This document shows positions 17,912 through 26,773 of a stretch of 64,000 bases of DNA, piece by piece; the first letter of the stretch is position 1, and the number at the start of each line of letters is the position of its first letter. The DNA is taken from contig CAVKYI010000003.1 in assembly GCA_963660435.1 (NCBI GenBank), positions 62,001 to 126,000 on the forward strand, in the 5' to 3' direction. The notes under the pieces are model-generated. The model made no database searches. It was not told the origin of the DNA and worked only from the letters and a program-made list of their open reading frames with translations. This DNA comes from Hallerella sp963660435. GTDB taxonomy: Bacteria; Fibrobacterota; Fibrobacteria; Fibrobacterales; Fibrobacteraceae. The translations under genes were made by a program, and so were the position numbers.

Positions 17912-19207
17912 ATGCGACAGACAATTCTTTGGATTTTTCTTTTGGCATGTACGCTTTTCGCGTCGAATGTCGAAGAGGCGATTCTCGCGCTCCCGCCTTC
18001 TGTGGAAGAGATGGTTCGGCGCGGACGGACTCTTCTTCTCGAATCCTTGCGAAAAGGCGATTCGACGCTCGCCGTGCAGACGGTCTCTTTCCTGAATGAA
18101 AGATATTCGGAAAATCTTTGTCCTTTTTCCCGAATGGAAAAGGGGCTTATCTACCTGCAGATTCAACGGTACGATTCCGCATGGACGGAACTTGTCCGCG
18201 AACGTCGCCTGTTCGCTCCGCAGTCAAGACGCGCCAATACCCTTGCCGAACGGTGCGCTGTCGAATCGTCGAATGAAAATGGCGACCCTTTCCATTTTCG
18301 CGATGAACTCTTTGTCTATCTGAAGCGGAACTTTACATGGACGGAGCAAAAGATGGACAGCCTGTTTTCGCGCGTCTTGGCGTCCCCGGTTCCGGAGTTC
18401 TACAAGGATGCGATTCCCGCTTTTTTCCCGGTAGTCTTTTCTTGGGAACGGCGAGACGATCTTTCCGACGGACCGTTCTTTCGGTCGGCGGAAAGATTTG
18501 TCGCGAAGTATCCGGAAGACGAAAACGGAATCTGGCTTCGGGAAAATTTCTTGGGAACGGAGAAAAATTCCGTTCGAACGGAAGATGCCTTTCTGTCGCA
18601 TTTATACGGTAGCAGCGTCGGGTTTGAATTCCTGTCGGGAATCGGATTCTTGACTTCGGACTTCAAAAAGGAATTTCGGCATCGATACTGGGATTACCAT
18701 GCGGCGCTTCCCATCCAGCTTTTTCGCGTAACCTTCACGCCATTTGTTTCTTTTGGAATGCTTGAAACGAGAGAAAATCGTCAGTTTGCCGATGTCCTTT
18801 GGGAGAAGGGAAGCGAACTTGCCATTTTGGAAGGCGGGATGACTTTTGGCCTTGTCGCTTTCGACAGCCGTTTTTTCAAGGTGGAACCTTTTTTGGGAAT
18901 CGCATCGGTGGAATTGACGCTTCCGGATAATTCCGCGGACTATTACTACTACGCGGACAAGCCGAACAACAATTACCATCGGCTCAAGCGCTATGTGGAA
19001 GACAATCGTTCTGTCGCCTATCTTGCCGGCGTTTCTGGCGAGTTCCGCCTGCTTTCTATCTATTCGAGACGGTCGGAGGCTCCGATATCCTCGATTTCCT
19101 TGCGCATCAAGTATATGGCGCATTTTCTCGACCATGATTTGGGATTTCGAAAGCTGGAAGGCGTTTCGCACCAGGTCTTGGCGGGGATCGGATTCTTCAT
19201 CTGGTGA
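17912..19207 (+). CDS. Exported helical-repeat/beta-barrel protein, unknown function
   Basis: A 431-residue protein. Start at ATG 17912, since the TTG at 17906 adds only two residues. A clear signal peptide (IFLLACTLFAS) is followed by a helical, TPR-like half (~20-220) and then a C-terminal half of amphipathic strands rich in aromatic residues, ending GIGFFIW. A terminal aromatic residue and this pattern suggest an outer-membrane barrel of about eight to ten strands. It lies 30 bp after the lipoprotein gene and is probably the third gene of the same operon. I recognise no named family. Confidence 0.7.
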   Translation: MRQTILWIFLLACTLFASNVEEAILALPPSVEEMVRRGRTLLLESLRKGDSTLAVQTVSFLNERYSENLCPFSRMEKGLIYLQIQRYDSAWTELVRERRLFAPQSRRANTLAERCAVESSNENGDPFHFRDELFVYLKRNFTWTEQKMDSLFSRVLASPVPEFYKDAIPAFFPVVFSWERRDDLSDGPFFRSAERFVAKYPEDENGIWLRENFLGTEKNSVRTEDAFLSHLYGSSVGFEFLSGIGFLTSDFKKEFRHRYWDYHAALPIQLFRVTFTPFVSFGMLETRENRQFADVLWEKGSELAILEGGMTFGLVAFDSRFFKVEPFLGIASVELTLPDNSADYYYYADKPNNNYHRLKRYVEDNRSVAYLAGVSGEFRLLSIYSRRSEAPISSISLRIKYMAHFLDHDLGFRKLEGVSHQVLAGIGFFIW

Positions 19208-19214
19208 AGCCGGG

Positions 19215-19511
19215 TCATTCGTCGATGAACTGGTAAACGACCTCGTTCTTCTTAGACATGCCGAATCTTGTGCGGGCTATCGATTCGATGTAGAAGGAGT
19301 CCTTGAACAGGCGTTCCCCGTCGTGATGACGGGCGAGAAGATCTGTCTGGAGGGAATCCTTTTCCTGCTCCAGACGGATGATTTGATTCTTTAGCTTGTG
19401 CTGATTCCAGAGGCCGTTTTCGCCAAGCGCGAACGACCAGAGAAACATCCCGGTCACGACTGCCAGTGTCGCGCCTAAAATCTGAAAGATTCCAATTTTT
19501 CGAACAATCAC
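19215..19511 (-). CDS. ftsB: Septum formation initiator, FtsB/DivIC-like
   Basis: A 98-residue bitopic membrane protein. The start is GTG 19511, overlapping the dprA stop as GTGA. One membrane segment lies at about 5-27 (IGIFQILGATLAVVTGMFLWSF), followed by a coiled coil (LKNQIIRLEQEKDSLQTDLLA) and a short conserved tail (FYIESIARTRFGMSKKNEVVYQF). This is the FtsB/DivIC pattern. FtsB joins FtsL and FtsQ in the divisome and helps activate septal peptidoglycan synthesis. The pairing with dprA is unusual and may only reflect operon compaction. The frame remains open upstream within dprA, but that part is a shadow. Confidence 0.85.
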   Translation of the reverse strand: MIVRKIGIFQILGATLAVVTGMFLWSFALGENGLWNQHKLKNQIIRLEQEKDSLQTDLLARHHDGERLFKDSFYIESIARTRFGMSKKNEVVYQFIDE

Positions 19512-20413
19512 GATGACCCCGCAGTCAAGAAGTGGAACTCGTTTCCATCCTTTGAATGGACGAGTCCCGCTATTTCCAGTTCCGTCAATATAGCTAAAAG
19601 TCTCGAAATCGAAAGGTCTGAATCTTGCCGGAGCGATTCCAGGGTATGGGTAAAGCCCTCGCATTTCCGGAAAAGCTCTAGCGCGTCGTTCTCGAGCCGG
19701 ATTCCTGTCCGAAACAAGTCTTCCGCTGTCGGATCGGATAGCCGTTTCGCGCCGCAAAGATCCGAGAAATCTTCTGGTCGCCAGATAGGGAGCGCTTCCC
19801 TGTTGGCGATGCGGCGGTTCGGTCCCTCTGAAGTCCTCGCGAGGATGTTCCCCGGCACGCAGAGAACCGGTCGCCCGAGTTCCTGGGCGAATCGAACGGT
19901 CAGCATTCCGCCTCCGGATTCCCTGCTTTCGACGAGAGTCGTGCTTTTGCAGAGACCGGCGATGATGCGGTTCCTTTCGGGAAACATGAATTTTTGGGGT
20001 GGAATCCTTTCGGGGTATTCGGAAAGGATTGCTCCGCCGTCTTGCAGAATTTGCCGTGCGATGTTTCCGCGGGAACCGCCGATATCCGCTTCGATGCCCT
20101 GGGCGATAACGGCAACTGTCGGAATATTTGCGCGAATCGCCTGCAGGTGACAGAAACTGTCTATTCCCTGCGCTAGGCCGGACACGACGACGGCGTCGGT
20201 TCCCCGCAGATTCGCGACAAGGCTTTCGCAAATGTCGCCTGCATGGGGGCTTGGCCGCCTCGTTCCGACCATGGCAATCCACGACTTGTCGAAATCGGGA
20301 AGGTTCCCGCGAAAGTAAAGCCTTTTCGGCGGCCTTGAAAGTTCGAGAAGCCTTTTGGGGAAAAGTTCCCGTTCGAGGATACGGACCGGAAAATTGCTAG
20401 TTTTGCATTCCAT
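19508..20413 (-). CDS. dprA: DNA-processing protein DprA
   Basis: A 301-residue Rossmann-fold protein that binds incoming single-stranded DNA and loads RecA during transformation. Motifs seen: VGTRRPSPHAG, SGLAQGIDSFCHLQAI, ILSEYPERIPPQKFMFPERNRIIAGL and SGGGMLTVRFAQELGRPVLCVPGNI, with a short DML1-like C-terminal winged helix. Length is normal for the short form without an N-terminal SAM domain. The ATG shares its bases with the mazG start (CATG at 20411-20414). Its own ribosome site, AAGGAA, lies inside the mazG coding sequence. Confidence 0.95.
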   Translation of the reverse strand: MECKTSNFPVRILERELFPKRLLELSRPPKRLYFRGNLPDFDKSWIAMVGTRRPSPHAGDICESLVANLRGTDAVVVSGLAQGIDSFCHLQAIRANIPTVAVIAQGIEADIGGSRGNIARQILQDGGAILSEYPERIPPQKFMFPERNRIIAGLCKSTTLVESRESGGGMLTVRFAQELGRPVLCVPGNILARTSEGPNRRIANREALPIWRPEDFSDLCGAKRLSDPTAEDLFRTGIRLENDALELFRKCEGFTHTLESLRQDSDLSISRLLAILTELEIAGLVHSKDGNEFHFLTAGSS

Positions 20414-21224
20414 GAAATATTCCTTTGCTGATCTTGTGGCGATTATGAAACGGCTCCGGGCAAAAGACGGATGCCCGTGGGACAGGGAACAGACGACGCA
20501 AAGCCTCTTGCCCTACCTTATCGAGGAATCTTCCGAGTTTATCGACGCCGCCCAGGCGGGCGACAAGGCGCACATGTGCGAAGAACTTGGCGATGTACTC
20601 TTCCAGGTCGTTTTCAACGCCCAGGTTGCCGCCGAGCGTGGCGACTTCGATATCGACGACGTGGTGCAGGCTGTAAGCGAAAAGATGGTTCGTCGGCATC
20701 CGCACGTTTTCGGAAACGCCCATGTGAACGGAACGGGCGAAGTCCTTGCCCGCTGGGAAGAGATCAAGGCGACCGAAAAGAACAATGCGGACTTGAAGGA
20801 AAAGTCGGCGATGGACAAGGTTTCGCGGAGCATGCCGACGCTTGCGCGGGCTCAGGAAATGGGACGCAGGGCCTGGAAGGACGGTTTTGACTGGAAGTCC
20901 GACGAAGCGGTTCTCGAAAAGGTTCACGAAGAATATGGCGAATTCCTTGACGAATACGGAAAAGCGACTGCGGAAGATCCCAACAGAAATCGAATGGAAG
21001 AAGAACTTGGCGACTTGCTCTTTACTCTCTGCCACTTGGCGCGACATCTCGGCCTGAATGCGGAAACCGCCCTGATCCGCGCGAACTCCAAGTTTGACGC
21101 CCGCTACCGGGCGCTCGAAAAGCTGGCAAGGGAAAAGGATCCGAAAAAATCCCTCAGGGAACGTTCTCCCGAGGAACTGCTCGCCCTGTGGGGCGAAGCG
21201 AAGAGAACGGTCAATCAAAAATGA
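20412..21224 (+). CDS. mazG: Nucleoside triphosphate pyrophosphohydrolase MazG
   Basis: A 270-residue enzyme that hydrolyses NTPs to NMPs and pyrophosphate and is thought to clean nucleotide pools. The start at ATG 20412 puts the family hallmark right after it (LVAIMKRLRAKDGCPWDREQT). Two tandem MazG domains are present: EESSEFIDA with EELGDVLFQVVFNAQ, then EEYGEFLDEY with EELGDLLFTLCHLARH. The acidic ExxE and EExxD residues for magnesium are intact in both. No clear Shine-Dalgarno is seen, as the upstream bases are the 5' end of dprA on the other strand. Confidence 0.95.
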   Translation: MKYSFADLVAIMKRLRAKDGCPWDREQTTQSLLPYLIEESSEFIDAAQAGDKAHMCEELGDVLFQVVFNAQVAAERGDFDIDDVVQAVSEKMVRRHPHVFGNAHVNGTGEVLARWEEIKATEKNNADLKEKSAMDKVSRSMPTLARAQEMGRRAWKDGFDWKSDEAVLEKVHEEYGEFLDEYGKATAEDPNRNRMEEELGDLLFTLCHLARHLGLNAETALIRANSKFDARYRALEKLAREKDPKKSLRERSPEELLALWGEAKRTVNQK

Positions 21225-21426
21225 GGTTGTTTACCGAAAGACCTACGAAAAATACGAACAGGTAGCCGTACCAGAGGATGGTGAGCGGATAGTTCAAGAT
21301 CCGCTTGGACTTGCTTTCGATAGACCGGTTTTTCTCAGCGATGCGAACCAAGTTCCGCTTGAAGTAGAAAGCGGTTCCGACCGTGCCGACAAGGCTTATC
21401 AGAATGAGGATGAATCCGGAAAGCAT
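21211..21426 (-). CDS. Small membrane protein, unknown
   Basis: A 71-residue product with two predicted membrane helices (LSGFILILISLVGTVGTAFYF and LTILWYGYLFVFFVGLSV) joined by a basic loop with KRNLVRIAEKNRSIESKSKR, so the loop should face the cytoplasm. ATG 21426 is chosen; a TTG start at 21441 is possible. It overlaps the end of mazG by 14 bp, tail to tail. No family recognised. Confidence 0.55.
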   Translation of the reverse strand: MLSGFILILISLVGTVGTAFYFKRNLVRIAEKNRSIESKSKRILNYPLTILWYGYLFVFFVGLSVNNLIFD

Positions 21427-21593
21427 GGAACAAAGATACAAAATTTTGCCATGGAACGTCGCAAACCGGAATTCCGGGCGGCAAATGCCCTGGATTTTTT
21501 TTGCGGTCGGTTGCCCGATGCCGTTAAATTTTCTCTATTTGGCTAAGCTTATGGCTCGTTTATGTAAACGGTCCTTTCTTTTATGAGGTGTAT

Positions 21594-22043
21594 TTGGATA
21601 ACCGGGAAAAACTGAATTCCCTAATCGCCGAGGCTTGCGAGGCTGTCGGCGTGGAACTTGTCGAGCTTGACATGTTCAAGGCGGGGAAGCGAGAGATCCT
21701 TCGCGTCTATATCGACAAGGCGAACGGTGTCGATGTCGAGGATTGCGCCGCGGTCAGCCGTCATCTTTCCGATGCGATGGACAATGACGAATCGCTGATG
21801 GACGGCGCCTATACGCTGGAAGTATCCTCGCCGGGAATAGACCGTCCCCTGAAGTCCTCTCGGGATTTCGAACGCAACCTGAACCGTCTTTTGCGGATCG
21901 TGCGCGAATCGGGAAAGCCTCTTTCCGGAACGCTGGTCGCTTTTGACGAACAAAATTTAACCCTGTCGGTAAAAGGCGTGACAGAACAGGTCTTGGTTCC
22001 TAGGTCCGAGATTCTCTCTGCCAAAGTGGAAGTTCAATTCTAA
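21594..22043 (+). CDS. rimP: Ribosome maturation factor RimP
   Basis: A ~149-residue protein needed for 30S subunit maturation. The likely start is TTG 21594 (six bases after GAGG); a GTG at 21588 is in frame but directly abuts that GAGG. Conserved features are ELVELDMFKAGKREILRVYID, the VDVEDCAAVSRHLSDAMD block and YTLEVSSPGIDRPL, which are diagnostic. It is first in the standard rimP-nusA-infB-rbfA-truB-ribF order, so transcription and translation factors are made together. Confidence 0.95.
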   Translation: MDNREKLNSLIAEACEAVGVELVELDMFKAGKREILRVYIDKANGVDVEDCAAVSRHLSDAMDNDESLMDGAYTLEVSSPGIDRPLKSSRDFERNLNRLLRIVRESGKPLSGTLVAFDEQNLTLSVKGVTEQVLVPRSEILSAKVEVQF

Positions 22044-22056
22044 AACAAAGGCTCTT

Positions 22057-23334
22057 ATGACAACGAAGAACAAGGAACCCAAAATCAATCTGATCGAAGC
22101 CTTGAAGGCCGTGGTCGATGTCAAGAATATCGATGATTCTGTCGTGGAAGAGGCGCTCAAGGATGCGCTCATCACCGCAGCTCGCAAGTACTTGAATATC
22201 GACAAGCATTTCGAGGTGCATATCGACAAGGAGACGAACGAGATATCGATTGCCCTGGTGGTCGATATCGTCGATGATTACCCGGACTACGATCCTTCGC
22301 TCGATGCCGCAGCAGTCCAGGAAATGGACGAACATTACATGCTGGTCGAGCAGGCTCGCGACGTGAACCCGGATGTCCAGGCAGGCGATCATCTCGAAAT
22401 GGAACTTCCGGTGTCTGCGTTTGGCCGCCAGGCGATTCAGACCGCGAAGCAATTCCTGATACAGCATATCCGCGATGCCGAGCGCAATAAGATCGTGGAA
22501 ACATATCGCGACCGGATCGGTTCGATTGTCAATGGGGAAGTTCTCCGCGTCGAAAGCCGCAACGCGATAGTTTCTATCGGACGCCAGACGGAAGCCGTCC
22601 TTCCGTTCAAGGAGCAGCTCCCGAAGGAACGCTTCCAGCAGGGAAGCTCGGTCAAGGCCGTCATCAAGGCGGTCGCGGAATCCGCAAAGAACGGTGCGCA
22701 GGTTATCCTGTCGCGCACGAGCGAAATGTTTCTCTATGAACTGTTCCGCCAGGAAGTTCCCGAAATCTTCGATGGATCCGTGGAAATCAAGGGCGTCGTT
22801 CGCGACCCGGGCTATCGTGCCAAGATTTCCGTGGTCGCTCACGATGCGAGGATCGATCCGGTCGGAGCGTGCGTCGGCATGAAGGGTGCGCGCGTCCAGG
22901 CGATTGTCCGCGAACTCGGAAACGAGAGAATCGACATTGTTCACTGGGATCCGGATCTGGTTACCTTTATCCGCCATGCCCTGTCTCCGGCAAATATCGT
23001 CAAGTATTTCGAAGTGCCGGGAACCTGTCGCGTCGTCGTGATTATCGCCGACGAAGATTTGGCGCAGGCGATCGGTCGAAACGGCCAGAATGTCCGATTG
23101 GCATCTCTCCTGGTGGAACACGATCTGGATGTCTTCGGAGAAAAGGAATGGTCCGAAAAGAGCGACGAGGAACGCCAGCGCATTACGACGGCGCGTCCTA
23201 GCGAAATTGCGAAGGCGAACGAACTTCGGTCGGAAGACGCTTCTCTTTTCAAGGAAGAATCTTCTGGCGAAACCGAACCGCCAGTGGCGGACGCTCCCGT
23301 TTCCGAAAATGAAAATACGGACGTGGAAGGTTAA
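22057..23334 (+). CDS. nusA: Transcription elongation/termination factor NusA
   Basis: A 425-residue protein binding RNA polymerase and nascent RNA. It has the N-terminal polymerase-binding domain (LIEALKAVVDVKNI, then VVEEALKDALITAARKYL), an S1 domain (SIVNGEVLRVESRNAIVSIG) and two KH domains (VKGARVQAIVRELGNERIDIV region and IGRNGQNVRLAS). It ends soon after KH2 with an acidic tail and has no C-terminal acidic repeats, so it is the short type common outside Gammaproteobacteria. Fourteen bases separate it from rimP. Confidence 0.97.
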   Translation: MTTKNKEPKINLIEALKAVVDVKNIDDSVVEEALKDALITAARKYLNIDKHFEVHIDKETNEISIALVVDIVDDYPDYDPSLDAAAVQEMDEHYMLVEQARDVNPDVQAGDHLEMELPVSAFGRQAIQTAKQFLIQHIRDAERNKIVETYRDRIGSIVNGEVLRVESRNAIVSIGRQTEAVLPFKEQLPKERFQQGSSVKAVIKAVAESAKNGAQVILSRTSEMFLYELFRQEVPEIFDGSVEIKGVVRDPGYRAKISVVAHDARIDPVGACVGMKGARVQAIVRELGNERIDIVHWDPDLVTFIRHALSPANIVKYFEVPGTCRVVVIIADEDLAQAIGRNGQNVRLASLLVEHDLDVFGEKEWSEKSDEERQRITTARPSEIAKANELRSEDASLFKEESSGETEPPVADAPVSENENTDVEG

Positions 23335-23373
23335 GGAAGTCTAGAAGTTCGCTATATTGGAGCAAAAGCATCG

Positions 23374-26300
23374 ATGAGTAATGAAGTTATGATCACCCCG
23401 GGCGAATGGGCCAAGAAACATGGCGTCAATCCGAGCCGCGTTGTCGCACTCCTGCATGAAAATGGCGTGCAGGTCTTGACACCGTTTTCCCCAGTTCCAC
23501 AAATGTCTTTTGCTTCAATCGAAGCGCAAGTAATGGACGAAAAGGCTAAAGCCGACGCGCGTCGGGCGAAAACCGCCGGGCTGCGCAAGAACCAGAAAAA
23601 GATTGCGGACGAAAAGGCCGAGCCTTCCCGACCGGTCGCTTCGGCTCCTGCGACATCGACGGATTCGCATCGGGTCGTCAAGGGCAAGTTTGGAAGCTCC
23701 AGGATAACGCGCCAGGATAACGCGCCAAGGCAAGCGGCGCCGAAGCCGGCCTCTCCGAAACAGGAAGAAAGCTTGCAAGTCAAGGCGTCTCCCGTTACAA
23801 GGCAGGCTCTGTCAAGCGCTCCCGCGGAGACTCCGAAGAAATCTGTCGCTCCCGCCTCGAAACCCGCGGAAAGCAAACCTGTCGCTCCCGCTTCGATCGC
23901 GAAGCCCGCTGCGGTACCTGCGGTGGAAAAAACGGTTCCCGCGGAAACCAAGCTTGCGGTGGATGCGAAGCCTCAGACTTCACAGCCAAGGCCCCAAGTC
24001 CATGCGGTTCCTGTCGGAGAATTGCGCCAAGTGGAAATGAAGGCGCAGGTTTTCAAGCCGGATGCGGCGATTCTTGCCCGTATCGAAAAATCGAGACAAC
24101 AGGCGGCAGCACAGCATCGAAATCGCAATTCCGGTTCAGGTCAGGGCTATACGGGTCACTTTGGACCGGGAGCTGGTCGTGGCACGGGGGGATCCTCCCA
24201 CTATCGGAACGGCGCTTCGGGTTCTGGAAACGGCGCGCGTTCTTTCGGCGGCCAGTCGCGTGGTGGACATTTCTCCGGGCAGGCGATGCAGGATGTCTTC
24301 GCCAATGCGCAGAACAACGCGAACGGAAACAACCGTTTCGGTGGGAGCAAGGGCGGACCGAGCCACGGTGGCAGCCAGGATCGTTTCAAGGGCAAGCGCG
24401 GCAAGAGCGGTAGAGACAACAAGGACAACCGCTTCGAACAAGGCGAACAGCAGGATGCGATTCGCCAGAATGTTTCGCGCGTGATGGCTTCTCTTTCCAA
24501 GAATCCGGTCAAGAAGGTCTATCACAAGGACAAGAGCGCCTCGACGGATGGGGAACAGCGCAAGATCCTGAAAACGTCGGATTTCATTACGGTCGGCGAA
24601 CTTGCCGGCATGATGGACCAGATGCCCGCTCGCGTCATTGCGAAGTGCATGGAAATGGGCATGATGGTGACTATCAATGCGCGACTCGATTTTGATACGA
24701 TCCAGATCCTTGCCGATGAATTCGGCTACGAAGCGCAGCTGATGGAAGAATACGAAGAAGAATCCCTCGGCGGCGTGGAAGATGAAAAGTCGGACGATCT
24801 CGAACCGCGTCACCCTGTCGTTACGGTGATGGGGCACGTGGACCATGGCAAGACTTCCCTTCTGGACTGGATTCGCAAGACGCATGTCGTCTCCGGAGAA
24901 TCCGGCGGCATTACGCAGCATATCGGCGCTTACGAAGTGACGACTTCCGTCGGAAAGGTTACGTTCCTCGATACGCCGGGTCATGAAGCGTTCAGCGCGA
25001 TGCGCGCCCGTGGATCCCAGGTGACGGATGTTATCGTACTGGTCGTCGCCGCGGATTCGATGGTAATGCCCCAGACGGTGGAATCCATCGAACTTGCTCA
25101 TCGCGAACAGGTTCCCATTGTCGTCGCTATTACCAAGATGGACCTGCCCACTGCCAATCCGGACAAGATTCGTACGCAACTTGCGGAACGCGGAGTCGAG
25201 GTGGAACAGTGGGGTGGCAATGTGAGCTGCATCGAAGTCTCGGCGCGTACAGGCGAAGGAATGCCCCAGCTTCTCGAAACACTCGCTCTCGAAGCGGAAG
25301 TCCTGGAACTCAAGGCTTCCCGGTCGGCTCGTGCCCGCGGCGCGGTTGTAGAGTCGAAGCTTGACCCGGGCAAGGGTTCCATGGCGACGATTCTTATCCA
25401 GAACGGTACGCTCCATGTGGGCGATCCGTTTGTCTGCGGTATCTACGCCGGACGTGTGCGCGCGATGTTCGATGATCGCGGCAAGCAGATGAAGGAAGCG
25501 GGACCATCGACACCGTGTCAGGTTCTGGGATTTGACGGAACGCCGCAGGCCGGTGACGAACTCGCCGTGGTCGAAGACGAAAAGTCCGCACGCGAAATCG
25601 CATCCAAGCGTCGGATGGCGGCTCGTGAACGCGATCTGCGCGCCCGCAAGTCGATTTCGCTCGAATCGACATACGAAGGCGTCAAGAACGGAACCATTTC
25701 CGAACTCAACCTGATAATCAAGGCCGACGTGGGCGGTTCTTCCGAAGCGATTGCCGCAAGCCTCGAAAAGCTTTCGAACAGCGAAGTCAAGGTCAACATC
25801 ATTCGCAAGGGCGTCGGAGCGATTACCGATTCCGATATCCTGCTCGCTTCGACATCCCAGGCCGTGATCATCGCGTTCCATCTGATGCCCTCTCTCTCCA
25901 TTCGCGAAATGGCGCAGAAGGAAGGCGTCCAGATAAAGAATTACCGCGTCATCTACGAAATCATCGACGATATCAAGAATACGGTCGAAGGACTTCTCAA
26001 GCCGACGACTCGCGAAGAGCTCACCGGCGAAGCGGAAATTCGCCAGGTGTTCAAGATCCCGAAGGTCGGCATTATCGCGGGCTGTATGGTCACGGATGGC
26101 GAGGTCGATCGCAGCAGCCGCGTCCATGTCTATCGTGACGGCGTGGAACTCGGACAGACCGAAGTCCAGTCGCTGAAGCGCCACAAGGACAATGTCAAGT
26201 CCGTTGCGCGCGGATTCGAGTGCGGTATCGGCCTGAAGGGCTATGACAATCTGCAGGAAGGCGATACGCTGATGTTCTTCAAGGAAGTCACCGTGGCGAG

Positions 26301-26397
26301 AACCCTTGCCGATGTCGCCCGTGACGAAGCTCTCGCCAAGGCGAAAAAGGACGCGGAAGAAAAGGCTAACGCCGAAAAGAAGGATGCCGATGCCTAG
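23374..26397 (+). CDS. infB: Translation initiation factor IF-2
   Basis: A 1007-residue GTPase that positions initiator tRNA on the ribosome. The N-terminal IF2N-like segment (~1-55) is followed by a long low-complexity, Ala/Pro/Lys then Gly/Asn/Arg-rich region (~60-360), a second IF2N domain (SDFITVGELAGMMDQMP) and the G domain. GHVDHGKT begins at Gly487; DTPGHEAF and TKMD follow. The C-terminal domains contain GTISELNLIIKADVGGSSEA and IRKGVGAITDSD. Length is large, as is usual when the disordered region is expanded. A TATATT box at the upstream junction may allow extra transcription. Confidence 0.97.
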   Translation: MSNEVMITPGEWAKKHGVNPSRVVALLHENGVQVLTPFSPVPQMSFASIEAQVMDEKAKADARRAKTAGLRKNQKKIADEKAEPSRPVASAPATSTDSHRVVKGKFGSSRITRQDNAPRQAAPKPASPKQEESLQVKASPVTRQALSSAPAETPKKSVAPASKPAESKPVAPASIAKPAAVPAVEKTVPAETKLAVDAKPQTSQPRPQVHAVPVGELRQVEMKAQVFKPDAAILARIEKSRQQAAAQHRNRNSGSGQGYTGHFGPGAGRGTGGSSHYRNGASGSGNGARSFGGQSRGGHFSGQAMQDVFANAQNNANGNNRFGGSKGGPSHGGSQDRFKGKRGKSGRDNKDNRFEQGEQQDAIRQNVSRVMASLSKNPVKKVYHKDKSASTDGEQRKILKTSDFITVGELAGMMDQMPARVIAKCMEMGMMVTINARLDFDTIQILADEFGYEAQLMEEYEEESLGGVEDEKSDDLEPRHPVVTVMGHVDHGKTSLLDWIRKTHVVSGESGGITQHIGAYEVTTSVGKVTFLDTPGHEAFSAMRARGSQVTDVIVLVVAADSMVMPQTVESIELAHREQVPIVVAITKMDLPTANPDKIRTQLAERGVEVEQWGGNVSCIEVSARTGEGMPQLLETLALEAEVLELKASRSARARGAVVESKLDPGKGSMATILIQNGTLHVGDPFVCGIYAGRVRAMFDDRGKQMKEAGPSTPCQVLGFDGTPQAGDELAVVEDEKSAREIASKRRMAARERDLRARKSISLESTYEGVKNGTISELNLIIKADVGGSSEAIAASLEKLSNSEVKVNIIRKGVGAITDSDILLASTSQAVIIAFHLMPSLSIREMAQKEGVQIKNYRVIYEIIDDIKNTVEGLLKPTTREELTGEAEIRQVFKIPKVGIIAGCMVTDGEVDRSSRVHVYRDGVELGQTEVQSLKRHKDNVKSVARGFECGIGLKGYDNLQEGDTLMFFKEVTVARTLADVARDEALAKAKKDAEEKANAEKKDADA

Positions 26398-26773
26398 GAA
26401 TTCCCACAGCCACAGCAACCGTCGCGTGCCGCGAACCGTGCGCCTTGACGAACAGTTTCGCGAAGAAATCAGCAAGCTCCTGATGAAAGGGCTCAAGGAT
26501 CCGCGGGTGGGCTTTGTGACGATCAGCCGGGTGGAAATCACGAACGATCTGAGCTATGCGAAAATCTACATTTCGGTGCTTGGATCGGACAGGGAAAAGG
26601 CTTCGTCTCTAATCGGGCTTCGAAATTCTTCGGGGTTCATTCGCACCTATCTGGGCAAGGCTCTCAAAATCCGCAAGATTCCCCAATTGAATTTTGTCCT
26701 GGACGAAAGCCTAGACCATGCGATGCATATCGAAGAAATTCTCGCGGAACTAAAGGATTCGGGTGAACTCTAG
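26390..26773 (+). CDS. rbfA: 30S ribosome-binding factor RbfA
   Basis: A 127-residue KH-fold protein required for 16S rRNA 5'-end maturation. ATG 26390 overlaps the end of infB by eight bases. Conserved: VRLDEQFREEISKLLMKGLKDPRVGFVTISRVEI, followed by the strand that reads AKIYISVLGS and the LNFVLDESLDHAMHIEEIL end. The frame is open upstream inside infB, but the family start fits here. Confidence 0.95.
   Translation: MPRNSHSHSNRRVPRTVRLDEQFREEISKLLMKGLKDPRVGFVTISRVEITNDLSYAKIYISVLGSDREKASSLIGLRNSSGFIRTYLGKALKIRKIPQLNFVLDESLDHAMHIEEILAELKDSGEL

Noticed and set aside
19215..20282. 355-codon minus-strand frame upstream of ftsB
   Set aside because: Its N-terminal two thirds are dprA in another frame; only the last 98 codons match FtsB.
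24136..26541. 801-codon open frame antisense to infB
   Set aside because: Shadow frame caused by GC-rich codon use; low-complexity and no family pattern, while infB is certain.
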